A stretch of DNA of 64,000 nt from Paraclostridium ghonii (GTDB lineage: Bacteria > Bacillota > Clostridia > Peptostreptococcales > Peptostreptococcaceae): assembly GCF_030815085.1 (NCBI RefSeq), contig NZ_JAUSWG010000005.1; one strand, 5' to 3'. Below the pieces are notes generated by a model. That model was not told the DNA's origin, did not search any database, and worked only from the letters and a program-made list of their open reading frames with translations. Made by a program: the position numbers and the translations under genes. Within the stretch, counting starts at the first letter, position 1, and every line of letters begins with the position of its first letter. Shown here in pieces: positions 1 to 8,701 of the stretch.

Positions 1-1
1 G

Positions 2-112
2 TGTATGGTAGCACCTGCATTTACATTTGAAGATTTTGAGTTATTCGAAAGAAATGATTTATTGAAAATGTATCCTCATCTAGAAGAGGTAATAATAAAA
101 TTAACTAGGTAA
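2..112 (+). CDS. C-terminal end of a cupin-like protein (partial)
   Basis: The window opens inside a plus-strand frame that runs 36 codons to a TAA. The visible tail contains APAFTFEDFELFER followed by a short amphipathic end. I associate this kind of ending with small clostridial cupin-domain proteins, but the domain itself lies outside the window, so the family call is weak. A bidirectional hairpin follows immediately, which supports a real gene end here. Confidence 0.45.
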   Translation, partial: CMVAPAFTFEDFELFERNDLLKMYPHLEEVIIKLTR

Positions 113-119
113 AAAATTC

Positions 120-155
120 GCCTCAATAATGATTTTATTAATTCACTATTGAGGC
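120..155. terminator. Bidirectional intrinsic terminator
   Basis: A 9-bp perfect stem (GCCTCAATA with TATTGAGGC) closes an 18-nt loop between two convergent genes, the plus-strand tail and minus-strand glpF. A/T-rich tracts flank both sides, so it can serve both genes. Confidence 0.7.
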
Positions 156-163
156 ATAATTTT

Positions 164-874
164 CTAAAATATACTTATATATACTAATGCTCCTGCAATT
201 CCTCCTAATATTGGAGCTACTACAGGTATCCATGCATAACTCCAATCAGAAGAACCTTTATTTGGCACAGGTAATAAGCAATGCATAAGCCTTGGAGCTA
301 AATCCCTAGCTGGATTTATAGCATACCCAGTTGGTCCTCCTAAACATAGACCTATTGCTCCTACTATCATACCTACTACCATTGGCTGAATCCCATCAAC
401 AAGCGAAGATTCTCCTATTCCTAATATTGCAAAAACTAATACAAAAGTTCCTATAAACTCAGTGCTAAAGTTTATTTTAGTATCTCTTATTTCTGGTGCT
501 GTACAAAATACACCTAATTTAACAGACTTATCTTCTGTTTTTTCAAAATGATTGTAATAGCAAATAAGAACTAATAATGCTCCTATAAAAGCTCCTATAA
601 GTTGAGCTAGTATATACATAGGTACATTTGCCCATGGAAAATCTCCAATAACTGCAAGAGCTATTGTAACTGCAGGATTAAAATGAGCTCCACTAATACT
701 TCCAAATATAAAAACCGGAATTGCTACTGCTAAAGCCCAACCTGTTGATATTACTATCCACCCTGAATTATTTCCTTTAGTCTTACAAAGTATTACATTT
801 GCTACAACTGCATTTCCTAATAATACTAACAATAAAGTTCCAATTAATTCTCCTAAAAATACTGACATATTCAT
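164..874 (-). CDS. glpF: Glycerol uptake facilitator (MIP family aquaglyceroporin)
   Basis: This 236-residue protein is a six-helix MIP channel that lets glycerol diffuse across the membrane. Both half-helix signatures are present: GAHFNPAVT near residue 65 and GYAINPARD near residue 185. The Asp after the second NPAR is typical of glycerol-conducting rather than water-only channels. The length fits bacterial GlpF. The start is supported by AAGGTAGGG five bases upstream. It points the same way as the dha operon but is separated from it by a terminator and 176 bp, so it probably has its own promoter. It likely supplies glycerol to the dehydratase next door. Confidence 0.9.
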   Translation of the reverse strand: MNMSVFLGELIGTLLLVLLGNAVVANVILCKTKGNNSGWIVISTGWALAVAIPVFIFGSISGAHFNPAVTIALAVIGDFPWANVPMYILAQLIGAFIGALLVLICYYNHFEKTEDKSVKLGVFCTAPEIRDTKINFSTEFIGTFVLVFAILGIGESSLVDGIQPMVVGMIVGAIGLCLGGPTGYAINPARDLAPRLMHCLLPVPNKGSSDWSYAWIPVVAPILGGIAGALVYISIF

Positions 875-940
875 GTATTCCCTACCTTTTTATAAAATCT
901 ATTTTTTGAAAATAGATTATAAATTTTTATATGTTTAAAT

Positions 941-1006
941 AACTAAGTTTTATAAATTCTACATAGTTTTTTAGTAAGTGCAATTTTCTTAAGCGTAAAA
1001 AAGTGT
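941..1006. repeat. Dispersed intergenic repeat, copy 1 (partial)
   Basis: About 66 bp here, starting AACTAAGTTT and ending TTAAGCGTAAAAAAG, closely match 10124-10188. The shared core TTTTTTAGTAAGTG is identical. No coding potential is visible. It sits in the intergenic region upstream of glpF, overlapping the dhaT terminator. Confidence 0.6.
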
Positions 1007-1030
1007 ATATATTTAAAATATATACACTTT
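1000..1030 (-). terminator. Terminator of the dha operon
   Basis: A 15-bp perfect stem (AAAGTGTATATATTT and its complement) with a 1-nt gap lies 20 bp after the dhaT stop. On the minus strand it is followed by a run of six T. Confidence 0.8.
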
Positions 1031-1050
1031 AAAAAAACTATATAGTACTA

Positions 1051-2208
1051 TTAAAATGCAGCTTTAAATATCTCTACTATGTCGTTTTCATTTCCTTTTC
1101 TAGGGTTACTGAATGCATTTCCATCTTTTAATGCCATTTCTGCCATATATTCGAAATCCTCTTCTTTAACACCCATTTCCTTTAAGCTTGCAGGTATTCC
1201 TATATCTTTAGATAACTTAAACATTGCATCTATTGCTTTTTCTGCAGCTTCAACTACTGATAATCCATCTATATTCTCACCCATGAATTCAGCTATATCA
1301 GCAAATTTTAGAGGGTTAGATATTAAATTATATTTTTCAACGTGAGGAAGTAGCATTGCATTTGCAACTCCATGAGGCATATCATATAATCCACCTAATT
1401 GATGCGCCATAGCATGAACATATCCTAAGTTTGCATTGTTAAATGCCATACCTGCTAATAATGAAGCATATGCCATATTTTCTCTTGCAACTAAATTTTC
1501 ACCTAATGCAACAGCTTGTCTTAAATTTTTTGATATTAATTTTATAGCTTGAATAGCAGCAGCATCAGTTACAGGATTTGCATCCTTTGATACGTAAGCT
1601 TCTATAGCATGAGTTAATGCATCCATTCCTGTTGCAGCAGTTAATCCAGCTGGCTTTTTAACCATTAATTCTGGGTCATTGAAAGAAACTAATGGTAGGT
1701 TTCTCCAACTCACTATAACATATTTTACTTTAGTTTTAGTATTAGTTATAACACAGTGTCTTGTAACTTCACTTGCTGTTCCCGCTGTAGTGTTAACAGC
1801 AACTATTGGAGGTAATGGATTTGTTAAAGTTTCTATACCTGCATATTCATAAAGATCGCCTTCATGAGTTGCAGCTATTCCTATTCCTTTACCACAGTCA
1901 TGCGGACTTCCTCCACCAACTGTAACTATCATATCGCAATTTTCTTCTTGGTATATTTTAAGACCATCTATAACATTAGTATCTTTAGGGTTTGGTTCTA
2001 CTTGATCATAATATGCAACTTCTATTCCAGCTTCTAATAAAGATTTAACTGTTAATTCAACAGCTCCACCTTCCATATTTCTTAAGAAGTTATCTGTAAC
2101 TATTAAGGCTTTTTTCCCACCTAATATTGTACATCTTTCTCCCACTAATTTCACACATCCAGCTCCCATAAAGTTAACGCTTGGTACTAAATAATCATAC
2201 ATTCTCAT
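1051..2208 (-). CDS. dhaT: 1,3-propanediol dehydrogenase (iron-containing alcohol dehydrogenase)
   Basis: DhaT reduces 3-hydroxypropionaldehyde to 1,3-propanediol with NADH, the redox-balancing last step of glycerol fermentation. The 385-residue protein matches the enterobacterial/clostridial DhaT pattern throughout. It has the nucleotide-binding TVGGGSPHDCGKG near residue 100, NTTAGTASEVTRH near 140, and the iron-binding region GYVHAMAHQLGG plus MPHGVANA near 262-285. The start has a good GGAGG eight bases upstream. It is the last gene of the operon, 48 bp after the GlcG/HbpS-like gene, and is followed by a strong terminator. Confidence 0.95.
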   Translation of the reverse strand: MRMYDYLVPSVNFMGAGCVKLVGERCTILGGKKALIVTDNFLRNMEGGAVELTVKSLLEAGIEVAYYDQVEPNPKDTNVIDGLKIYQEENCDMIVTVGGGSPHDCGKGIGIAATHEGDLYEYAGIETLTNPLPPIVAVNTTAGTASEVTRHCVITNTKTKVKYVIVSWRNLPLVSFNDPELMVKKPAGLTAATGMDALTHAIEAYVSKDANPVTDAAAIQAIKLISKNLRQAVALGENLVARENMAYASLLAGMAFNNANLGYVHAMAHQLGGLYDMPHGVANAMLLPHVEKYNLISNPLKFADIAEFMGENIDGLSVVEAAEKAIDAMFKLSKDIGIPASLKEMGVKEEDFEYMAEMALKDGNAFSNPRKGNENDIVEIFKAAF

Positions 2209-2256
2209 TTGTAACTTCCTCCACTTAATTTTACTTGTATTATTAAATTTACGTTC

Positions 2257-2682
2257 TTAATTGTTAAATGCATCTATTGCTGCTTGAGCTATAGTCATAT
2301 CTTCTTCTACAGTTCCACCACTTACTCCAACTGCACCAACAACTTTACCATCAACTATTACAGGTAATCCACCACCAAAAGGTACTATTTTACAGTTGTT
2401 TGTAAGTTGAAGTCCATAAAGACTTTGTCCTGGTTGAACACACTGTGCAATATTGTGACTTCCTTGCTTTAAACAAGCTGCTGTATAAGCTTTATTTATT
2501 GCAATATCTATACTAGTTATAAATGCTTCTTCCATTCTATGCATTAACATTAAGTTTGCACCTGAATCTACTGCTGCAAATATTACAGGAACATTCATCT
2601 CCTGTGCTTTTTGTTCTGCTGCTTTTGCCATTTCTTTTACTATATCTAAACTTAATTCTTTTATTTCATTTAATTTTTTCAT
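2257..2682 (-). CDS. GlcG/HbpS-like (DUF336 haem-degrading family) protein of the dha operon
   Basis: This 141-residue protein belongs to the GlcG/HbpS family, also found as the C-terminal domain of some PduO proteins. The family signature is visible: VPVIFAAVDSGANLMLMHRMEEA, then NKAYTAACLK and PFGGGLPVIVDGKVVGAVGVSGG near the C-terminus. A gene of this type (orfY) accompanies glycerol dehydratase in enterobacterial dha regulons. Its biochemical role is not settled; haem or corrinoid binding is plausible. There is no adenosyltransferase domain here, so it is not a full PduO. It lies between dhaG and dhaT with short gaps. Confidence 0.8.
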   Translation of the reverse strand: MKKLNEIKELSLDIVKEMAKAAEQKAQEMNVPVIFAAVDSGANLMLMHRMEEAFITSIDIAINKAYTAACLKQGSHNIAQCVQPGQSLYGLQLTNNCKIVPFGGGLPVIVDGKVVGAVGVSGGTVEEDMTIAQAAIDAFNN

Positions 2683-2712
2683 AACTAAAGCCTCCTAAGC
2701 TATTTTAGTTTT

Positions 2713-3075
2713 TTATAATTTAAATGCTATTCCTTTTACTAGTCTGCCTGCATTTGATCCTAAGTTTCTTAAAGTATTAAGGCTATCATCAATGTGAGCA
2801 ACAAATAAAGGTTCATTTTCTTTTAACTTATTCAAAGTTAATGTAACTTTACCAGTTTTATCTATACCTATACCTACTGATAACCTAGAAAGTTGAGATG
2901 CAATATAGCTTAACTTTTCTGAGACAAGAGATTCTTCGTTTTTTAATACTTTACAAGGAATTCCTTCTTCTTCTATTCCCCATAAAATTTCATCTATATT
3001 TTTTAAATCTTTAAGTTCTTTACAAAGGTACATATATATTGTTGGTACATCATGATTAAAACTTCTAGTTAACAT
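2713..3075 (-). CDS. dhaG: Glycerol dehydratase reactivase small subunit
   Basis: DhaG works with DhaF to exchange damaged cobalamin out of inactivated dehydratase. The protein shows the PduH/DdrB-type pattern: PTIYMY at the N-terminus, GIEEEGIPCKV, SVGIGIDKTGKVTLT and the C-terminal LRNLGSNAGRLVKG. A longer reading begins at 3090, but GGAG lies nine bases before the ATG at 3075, inside that extension. I therefore place the start at 3075, giving about 120 residues and an 11-bp overlap with dhaF, typical of translational coupling. Confidence 0.88.
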   Translation of the reverse strand: MLTRSFNHDVPTIYMYLCKELKDLKNIDEILWGIEEEGIPCKVLKNEESLVSEKLSYIASQLSRLSVGIGIDKTGKVTLTLNKLKENEPLFVAHIDDSLNTLRNLGSNAGRLVKGIAFKL

Positions 3076-4912
3076 TACATACTTCTCCATTTCGATTAAA
3101 AGCTAACACAAGTCCTGTAGCTACTGCATTTCTAGGGCCTTCTGTACCTCTAATGTTACCTCTTCCCGCTACTACTCCATATTGAGATAGTGAATTAGTT
3201 ACTAATTGAGGAACTTCAAAATCTAATGATGATCCTCCAACTAATACAACAAATTCTATATCTCTTATATTTCCTGTAGGTGATACTATTGTCAATGCTC
3301 TTATACAGTTAGTTACAAATACTTTTTCTTTAGCAGATTTTCTTATATTTTTAATTTTTTCTATAGAATTTTGTTCTTCAACAGGAACAAGTTTTCCATC
3401 TTTTAATATTACAACCTTGGCAAAAACTGAAGAATCTAATGGTTTTTCGAAAAATTCTACAGTCCCATCCTCATGTCTTATATGGAATAAGCTTTCAACT
3501 TTAGCAAGTGGATATTTTTTTATATCTTCTGCCAAGCTAAAATCTTCAAGCCCTAATTCAGACTTTATAAGCATAGTTACCATATTTCCAGCTCCAGCTA
3601 AATGTATTGAGCATATTTCACCTTGCTTATTTATTATTGATGCATCTGTTGAACCTGCTCCCATATCTAAGATTGCAAGTGGAGTACTACTTCCTGGAGT
3701 AGTTAAAGCTCCTCTTATAGCCATATCAGCTTCTACTCCCCCAACTTCAACTAAGACACCTAATTTTTCTTGTAACTTATCAGCTATCATTTGCATTTGA
3801 AGTTTGTCAGCTTTAACCATAGCAGCTATTCCAACTGCATTTTCCATTGAAAATTCCTCGGCTATACCACCTTTTACCTTTTGAGGTATAAAAGTGTCAA
3901 CTGCTAGTAAATCTTGTATAGTGATATCTGAAATTTTTTGTTTAGTAAGATTTGCCATAACTTGTCTTACTCTTTCAAGCATTCCACCTGCATTTGTACC
4001 TGGTTCACCTTTTACATCTTGTATAGGAACACATAAACCAACTGCATCCATAATTTTTTTAGCACCGTGCTCTACATCTACAGCCTCTTTTCTTTTTAAT
4101 CCATTTATATGAATCTTACCAGCAGGTATAACTTTTTCTTGAACATCTCCTTTTGGAGTTTTTATTACTACTGCCGATCTATTTCCTATTAAGGCTCTAG
4201 ATATAGGAACTATCATTTTAGTCTCTTCTGAAGTTAACTCAAAAACTGTTGCAATTCCATATGGATTTGATAGGGTTTCAATAACATCACCTTGTTTTGC
4301 AACTTCTACTGATGCCTTCATCCCTATTGAAACTTTTTCTAAAAGCATAACTTCATCAACTATTGGTATTTTCTTTTCTAACCTATTATTTATTAAGACC
4401 CCATCGTCCCTTTGAACAACTGCTGCTTGTATATTTATTCCTCTTTTAGTGGCTGCATTTATTCTTGCTGCAGCTTCTAAGAAATTAACTCTACTTAAAA
4501 TAAGTGGAATAAATTGTTCATCTTTTACTTTCTCTACATCTAATTCATCTACGTCTTCTATATATATAGTTTTACCTATACCTAGTCCTACTCCACCTGG
4601 AGTAGATGGATTATGACCTATCATTGTAGATTCTGTTATAATTGTTTCAGTAATAGTTTCCATAGCAACATCTCCAATAACAGGAGCTGCTTCATTTATT
4701 CTTACCAAATCTAAATCTTCAAGTTTTAGATTTACTTTATCTAAAGCTTGTTTTAAGGAGGAAAAGACTCCTTCTATATTTTCTTCAGTGCCCTTTATTC
4801 CTGTTGTTGGAACTATTCCACTTGAAAGGAATTTTATCTTTTCATTTTCAACTTTTGCTAATACCACTTCCGTTGTAGCATTACCAATGTCTACACCTGA
4901 GATTATCTTCAT
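3065..4912 (-). CDS. dhaF: Glycerol dehydratase reactivase large subunit
   Basis: DhaF is the Hsp70-like ATPase subunit of the dehydratase reactivating factor. The 615-residue length is typical. The N-terminal phosphate loop GVDIGNATTEVVLAKV (residues 6-21) and a second actin-fold loop LAILDMGAGSTDASI (near 410) are both clear. Near the C-terminus, EFVVLVGGSSLDFEVP and TEGPRNAVATGL match the family. It follows dhaE by 28 bp and overlaps dhaG, so the two subunits are made together. Reactivation is needed because glycerol itself inactivates the enzyme. Confidence 0.94.
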   Translation of the reverse strand: MKIISGVDIGNATTEVVLAKVENEKIKFLSSGIVPTTGIKGTEENIEGVFSSLKQALDKVNLKLEDLDLVRINEAAPVIGDVAMETITETIITESTMIGHNPSTPGGVGLGIGKTIYIEDVDELDVEKVKDEQFIPLILSRVNFLEAAARINAATKRGINIQAAVVQRDDGVLINNRLEKKIPIVDEVMLLEKVSIGMKASVEVAKQGDVIETLSNPYGIATVFELTSEETKMIVPISRALIGNRSAVVIKTPKGDVQEKVIPAGKIHINGLKRKEAVDVEHGAKKIMDAVGLCVPIQDVKGEPGTNAGGMLERVRQVMANLTKQKISDITIQDLLAVDTFIPQKVKGGIAEEFSMENAVGIAAMVKADKLQMQMIADKLQEKLGVLVEVGGVEADMAIRGALTTPGSSTPLAILDMGAGSTDASIINKQGEICSIHLAGAGNMVTMLIKSELGLEDFSLAEDIKKYPLAKVESLFHIRHEDGTVEFFEKPLDSSVFAKVVILKDGKLVPVEEQNSIEKIKNIRKSAKEKVFVTNCIRALTIVSPTGNIRDIEFVVLVGGSSLDFEVPQLVTNSLSQYGVVAGRGNIRGTEGPRNAVATGLVLAFNRNGEVCNVN

Positions 4913-4940
4913 TAACTTTCCTCCTTAAATTCAAACCAAA

Positions 4941-5363
4941 TTACTCTTGTCTTAATTTTTTTCTTTTTTCATAAACTTCACTAGCTTCTCTTATAAATTC
5001 AGCATTAACTTTAGCTCCATAAACATTTTCAACTTCATCAGCTATAGCTAAAAGTTCTTCTTTTGTTGATCTATATGGTCTTAATGCATTATATATTTCA
5101 ATTATTCTTTCATCTGGGAAATTTATAAGCTCTGCTGCTCTTCTAAAGTTTCTAGCAATAGCATCTCTATTCATACCTTCAGCTATTTGAGCTTGCATTT
5201 CTAAAGTTTCAGGCGATATCCTAACATCTTCTGGCTTAATTTCTCCATTTAATACATTTTCTAAAGTTATTTCTTGCAAACCCTTTCCAGTCGGTGTCTT
5301 TATAACATCAGCTCTTTTTGTAGCTAAAGGGTAATCTTGAGGATTCATCTTATTTTGTTCCAT
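4941..5363 (-). CDS. dhaE: Coenzyme B12 glycerol dehydratase, small subunit
   Basis: This 140-residue protein is the gamma subunit of glycerol/diol dehydratase (DhaE, DhaB3 or PduE in different naming schemes). Recognisable blocks are DYPLATKRADVIKTPTGK, DVRISPETLEMQAQIAE, ARNFRRAAELI and IYNALRPYRS. GAAGGGAG lies ten bases before the ATG. It lies between the medium subunit (21 bp upstream) and the reactivase gene. The close match to Klebsiella-type subunits argues for glycerol dehydratase, although diol dehydratase subunits are related. Confidence 0.93.
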   Translation of the reverse strand: MEQNKMNPQDYPLATKRADVIKTPTGKGLQEITLENVLNGEIKPEDVRISPETLEMQAQIAEGMNRDAIARNFRRAAELINFPDERIIEIYNALRPYRSTKEELLAIADEVENVYGAKVNAEFIREASEVYEKRKKLRQE

Positions 5364-5384
5364 AAAAGTTACGCTCCCTTCAAA

Positions 5385-5960
5385 TTAAAATTTCACATCT
5401 ATTTGTATAGGCTTTGCTCCAACCTCTACATATTTAGTTTCTTTTATGTGGAATAAAGCTGCTTTTGCCATAAACTTAGGTCTAACCATTTGATCATTTT
5501 TAGTTGGCACTGGATTAGGTGATTCTCCCTTAGCATATTTAGCTGCATTTTTTCCTATCAATCTATATATATCTAATGTTAATAATGGAGCTTGTGGAAA
5601 TAACTCTAAATTATTTAACGGTAATAAGTCCTTTTGATGAATAACAGTTGTTCCTTTTGACTGTATCCCAATACCTATTCCTGATCCACTTATTTTAGCT
5701 ACATCGTTTGCTATAAATGAAACATCTGACGTTCTTATAACTCTAACAACTCTTGCCTTTAGTCCTTCTTCTTCTATACCTGCGATAAGTTCTGTTAATA
5801 TATCAGTATGTAAAGTATCTACTAATGTCTTAGTTTGAAATTTTAGAAATGCTGGTGCTAACCCTATAACAACTTCATCTACATTAGTCCCAATTTTTGC
5901 ATCTCCAGTTTCAGTAAGTTCAAGTGCTTTAATTCCATATTGATTTACCATTTTTTCCAT
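5385..5960 (-). CDS. dhaC: Coenzyme B12 glycerol dehydratase, medium subunit
   Basis: This is the beta subunit of the dehydratase (DhaC or DhaB2). Diagnostic stretches are VDEVVIGLAPAF, AGIEEEGLKARVVRV, SDVSFIANDVAKISGSGIG, SKGTTVIHQKDLLPL and the C-terminal MVRPKFMAKAALFHIKETK. The reading frame is open from a GTG at 5969, but GAGGGG is eight bases before the ATG at 5960, so I start there (191 residues). The gap to dhaB is 16 bp. Together with the large and small subunits it forms the adenosylcobalamin-dependent enzyme converting glycerol to 3-hydroxypropionaldehyde. Confidence 0.93.
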   Translation of the reverse strand: MEKMVNQYGIKALELTETGDAKIGTNVDEVVIGLAPAFLKFQTKTLVDTLHTDILTELIAGIEEEGLKARVVRVIRTSDVSFIANDVAKISGSGIGIGIQSKGTTVIHQKDLLPLNNLELFPQAPLLTLDIYRLIGKNAAKYAKGESPNPVPTKNDQMVRPKFMAKAALFHIKETKYVEVGAKPIQIDVKF

Positions 5961-5976
5961 ACCTTTCACCCCTCAC

Positions 5977-7641
5977 TTATTTTATATCTTCTGGTCTTAC
6001 TGCGTTAGGTATATTCTTTATTTCTTCCCATCTTTCTGGACTTATTCTATATCCAGTTCCTGGCCCTTTATAATCATTTTTATCGTTAACCGCACTTATA
6101 ACATCAAAGTCTGTATTTAATATAGCTGATGTTTGTAAGTAATCACCTGTTACTCTTTGTTTAAGCATGTTTAATATGTTATTTGCTATATCATCAAATC
6201 CGTTAGCACTTAATGCTTTTACCACATCAAGCCCTACTATTCTTCTGTTTAACATTTCTTCTGCTGCCTTTAAATCTTCTACTATATTTCTTTCAGGCAT
6301 ATCTTTACTTCCATGAGCATAAGTTGCCGCTTCAACTTCTTCATCTGTTATAGGCGGGAATCCTAATTCTTTAAATACAGCCTGTATTGCTCTTGCAGCT
6401 TTATTTCTTATTGCAATTGTTTCTTCTTCTGATACTGGTCTTAATCCACCATCTACCATTAAGTCTCTTTGTAATACGTTGTAATCATCAAAATCTTCAG
6501 CATCAAAGTTTGAACCTGCAAACATGTTATCGTAGTTTGGAACTGCACTATATCCTGAGAATATAAAATCTGTTCCTGGTAACATTTGCATTAATGTTCT
6601 TGCTGTTCTTCTTATATCTGAATGTGAAAACGTTTGGTCATTTCCAGAAGCAACTTCTATATCTAACATAGATGCTATTAAGTTTTCAGCTAAAACTGCT
6701 CTTATTCCTGACGGAACTGCACCTGTCATACCTATACAACTTACTGCTCCATTTTGAAGTCCTTGAACTCCGGCCCCTTTAGTTATATATATACATCTTG
6801 CCTCTAGATACAGCATTGACTTTCCTTCTGCATATCCCATCAATGCTTCTGATCCTGTACCTGATGTAAATCTCATCTTAAGTCCTCTTGATGCATATGC
6901 TGATGCTAAGAAAGCTTTTGACCATGGAGTATCATCTCCATCTGTAAATACAGGCTCTGTTCCATATACCGAAACGGTTTCTGCATAACATGTAAGTCCT
7001 CTCATTCCAAGGTCAAGCTCAGTAGCTTCTTCAACTGAACATTGAGTTAATACTCCAGGACGTCCAACTTGAGCTCCAATTAATAGTGATAATGCATTAA
7101 ATGGTGCATATCTAACGATAGCAACTGTAGTCTCTTGTTCAGAGAACCCTCTTAATCCAGCTTCTGCTGCATCTGCTGCTATTTGAACTGGATTATCTTT
7201 TAAGTTTGTAACATGGCATTGATTTGAAGGCGTTTTCCTAGCTCTCATTTTTTGAAGTGCAAGCATCATCTCAACAACATTCATATGAGAAACTACTTCC
7301 ACTACTTTGGCAGGAGTTATGGCTGTTATTATCTCAACTATTTCATCTCTACCAATATTTATATCAACAAGTTTTTTTGCTATTTCTAAAGAATCAATCT
7401 TCATAGATTCTTCAGCTCTATCTAAGTTGATAGCATAGTCAGCTATAAATCTATCTATCATATCAAAATCTTCTCTTTTTACACTATCTAATTCTACTAC
7501 TTTTCCATTTTCAATCTTTATAGATGGTTTTGGATCGTTAGGACTGTGCATTGCCACTAATCCCTCTTCTGGCCATTCACCTATAATTCCATCTTGATTT
7601 ACAGGACGTTGTGCTAAAACCTGGAATCTTTTTGATTTCAC
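5977..7641 (-). CDS. dhaB: Coenzyme B12 glycerol dehydratase, large subunit
   Basis: The 554-residue catalytic subunit carries the TIM barrel that binds substrate and adenosylcobalamin. Family signatures include RFQVLAQRPVNQDG at the N-terminus, ARKTPSNQCHVTNLKDNP near 133-150, GFSEQETTVAIVRYAPFNA, RFTSGTGSEALMGYAEGKSM and EVASGNDQTFSHSDIRRT. It is the first gene of the operon, 307 bp downstream of the regulator gene. No microcompartment shell genes or cobalamin adenosyltransferase are in the window, so the enzyme appears to work as a free cytoplasmic complex, as in other dha (not pdu) systems. Confidence 0.95.
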   Translation of the reverse strand: MKSKRFQVLAQRPVNQDGIIGEWPEEGLVAMHSPNDPKPSIKIENGKVVELDSVKREDFDMIDRFIADYAINLDRAEESMKIDSLEIAKKLVDINIGRDEIVEIITAITPAKVVEVVSHMNVVEMMLALQKMRARKTPSNQCHVTNLKDNPVQIAADAAEAGLRGFSEQETTVAIVRYAPFNALSLLIGAQVGRPGVLTQCSVEEATELDLGMRGLTCYAETVSVYGTEPVFTDGDDTPWSKAFLASAYASRGLKMRFTSGTGSEALMGYAEGKSMLYLEARCIYITKGAGVQGLQNGAVSCIGMTGAVPSGIRAVLAENLIASMLDIEVASGNDQTFSHSDIRRTARTLMQMLPGTDFIFSGYSAVPNYDNMFAGSNFDAEDFDDYNVLQRDLMVDGGLRPVSEEETIAIRNKAARAIQAVFKELGFPPITDEEVEAATYAHGSKDMPERNIVEDLKAAEEMLNRRIVGLDVVKALSANGFDDIANNILNMLKQRVTGDYLQTSAILNTDFDVISAVNDKNDYKGPGTGYRISPERWEEIKNIPNAVRPEDIK

Positions 7642-7948
7642 TAATATTTCCTCCCTTTAATTTAAAATAAATTTGTTGGATTTTGTCGTTAAATAAATAT
7701 TAATATATATTTACATTAATTCCATCAAAAATTCTTGACATGTTATCGAACTTTATTGTTTAATTTTAAACAATAAAAATAGTACTTTTTTATTTCGATA
7801 AATAAAAAAGTACTATTTTTTATATATTAAATAATATATTTCTTACTTTTTTTACTCAATACATTAAAAATTTTCTATAATTTATAATTTTTAATTTTAA
7901 AAAGCACTTTATTGATAATTAATTTTAATTATCGCTAAAGTGCTTTCT
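7642..7948. other. Intergenic region between regulator gene and dhaB, with long hairpins
   Basis: This 307-bp gap holds no gene. It contains the regulator terminator (7901-7946) and a perfect 21-bp hairpin at 7775-7820 (arm AAAAATAGTACTTTTTTATTT, loop CGAT). A smaller palindrome, TTGTTTAA with TTAAACAA, lies at about 7757-7774. The dha promoter must lie between this palindrome and 7660, but I see no unambiguous -35/-10 pair. A GGGAGG precedes the dhaB start. Confidence 0.6.
7901..7946 (-). terminator. Terminator of the sensor/regulator gene pair
   Basis: The stem AAAGCACTTTA/TAAAGTGCTTT, extended by an inner GATAATTAA/TTAATTATC pairing, begins three bases after the response regulator stop. 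On the minus strand it is followed by TTTTTAAAATT. Confidence 0.7.
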
Positions 7949-8686
7949 TTATTTATACCTATATAATTCTCTATACTTTTTTGGAGTAACCCCTTGTAAT
8001 TTTTTAAATACTCTTATAAAGTATCCACAATCTTCATATCCTAAATCAATCGCTATATTTATAATACTGTTATCCGTAGTTTCTAAAATTTCTTTAGCTC
8101 TATTAATTTTTTTATCATTTACATATGAAATAAAGTTTACTCCTACTTCTTTTTTAAATACTTTACTAAAATAGCAAGGGCTTAAATTGCAAATAGAAGC
8201 TACTTGCTCTAGACTGACGTTCTCCCCTAAATTGTTGTCTATATATTCTATAGATGCACTAATAGATAAATCTTTTTTATCTTTTGTATATCTTCCTTTT
8301 TTTAGATTATCATTAGTTTTTAAATTAACAATAAACTTATCAATAATATCTATTAAATCACTTGGCTTAATAGGCTTTAATATATATTCATTAATATCTG
8401 ATATTAGTGAATCATGTATTAATTCAAAATCATCATAAACCATCATCATTATAACTATTTTATCTTTATTTTGTTGTTTTATTATATTTGCTGCTTTTCT
8501 TCCATCTATCCCAGGCATCTTTGCATCCATTATTATAATTTCCGGATTAAATTTTTCATCTAACTCTATAGCTTCTTTTCCATTTTTGGCTTGAGCTACA
8601 ATTTCAATATTTTCACATTTATTTATAATTACGCTTAAAGCGTGTCTTTCCAATTCTTCATCGTCAACAATCATTACTTTAACCAT
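7949..8686 (-). CDS. AraC-type response regulator, probable dha operon activator
   Basis: The protein (245 residues) has a receiver domain (1-120), a linker and a C-terminal AraC/XylS DNA-binding domain. The latter shows SLEQVASICNLSPCYFSKVFKKEVGVNF and ETTDNSIINIAIDLGYEDCGYFIRVFKKLQGVTPKKYR. In the receiver the acidic pair D8/D9, phospho-acceptor D54 (MDAKMPG) and K104 are kept. The conserved Ser/Thr before YDDF is Met at residue 82. It follows the sensor gene by 15 bp, and the pair reads toward dhaB, so it is the likely dha activator. The Met change could alter its dependence on phosphorylation. Confidence 0.85.
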   Translation of the reverse strand: MVKVMIVDDEELERHALSVIINKCENIEIVAQAKNGKEAIELDEKFNPEIIIMDAKMPGIDGRKAANIIKQQNKDKIVIMMMVYDDFELIHDSLISDINEYILKPIKPSDLIDIIDKFIVNLKTNDNLKKGRYTKDKKDLSISASIEYIDNNLGENVSLEQVASICNLSPCYFSKVFKKEVGVNFISYVNDKKINRAKEILETTDNSIINIAIDLGYEDCGYFIRVFKKLQGVTPKKYRELYRYK

Positions 8687-8701
8687 AAGTTTAACTCCTA
8701 G

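Noticed and set aside
1051..7641. Possible bacterial microcompartment (pdu-type) locus
   Set aside because: The enzyme genes are present, but no shell protein, encapsulation peptide, aldehyde dehydrogenase or PduO adenosyltransferase gene was found. The order fits a free dha system.
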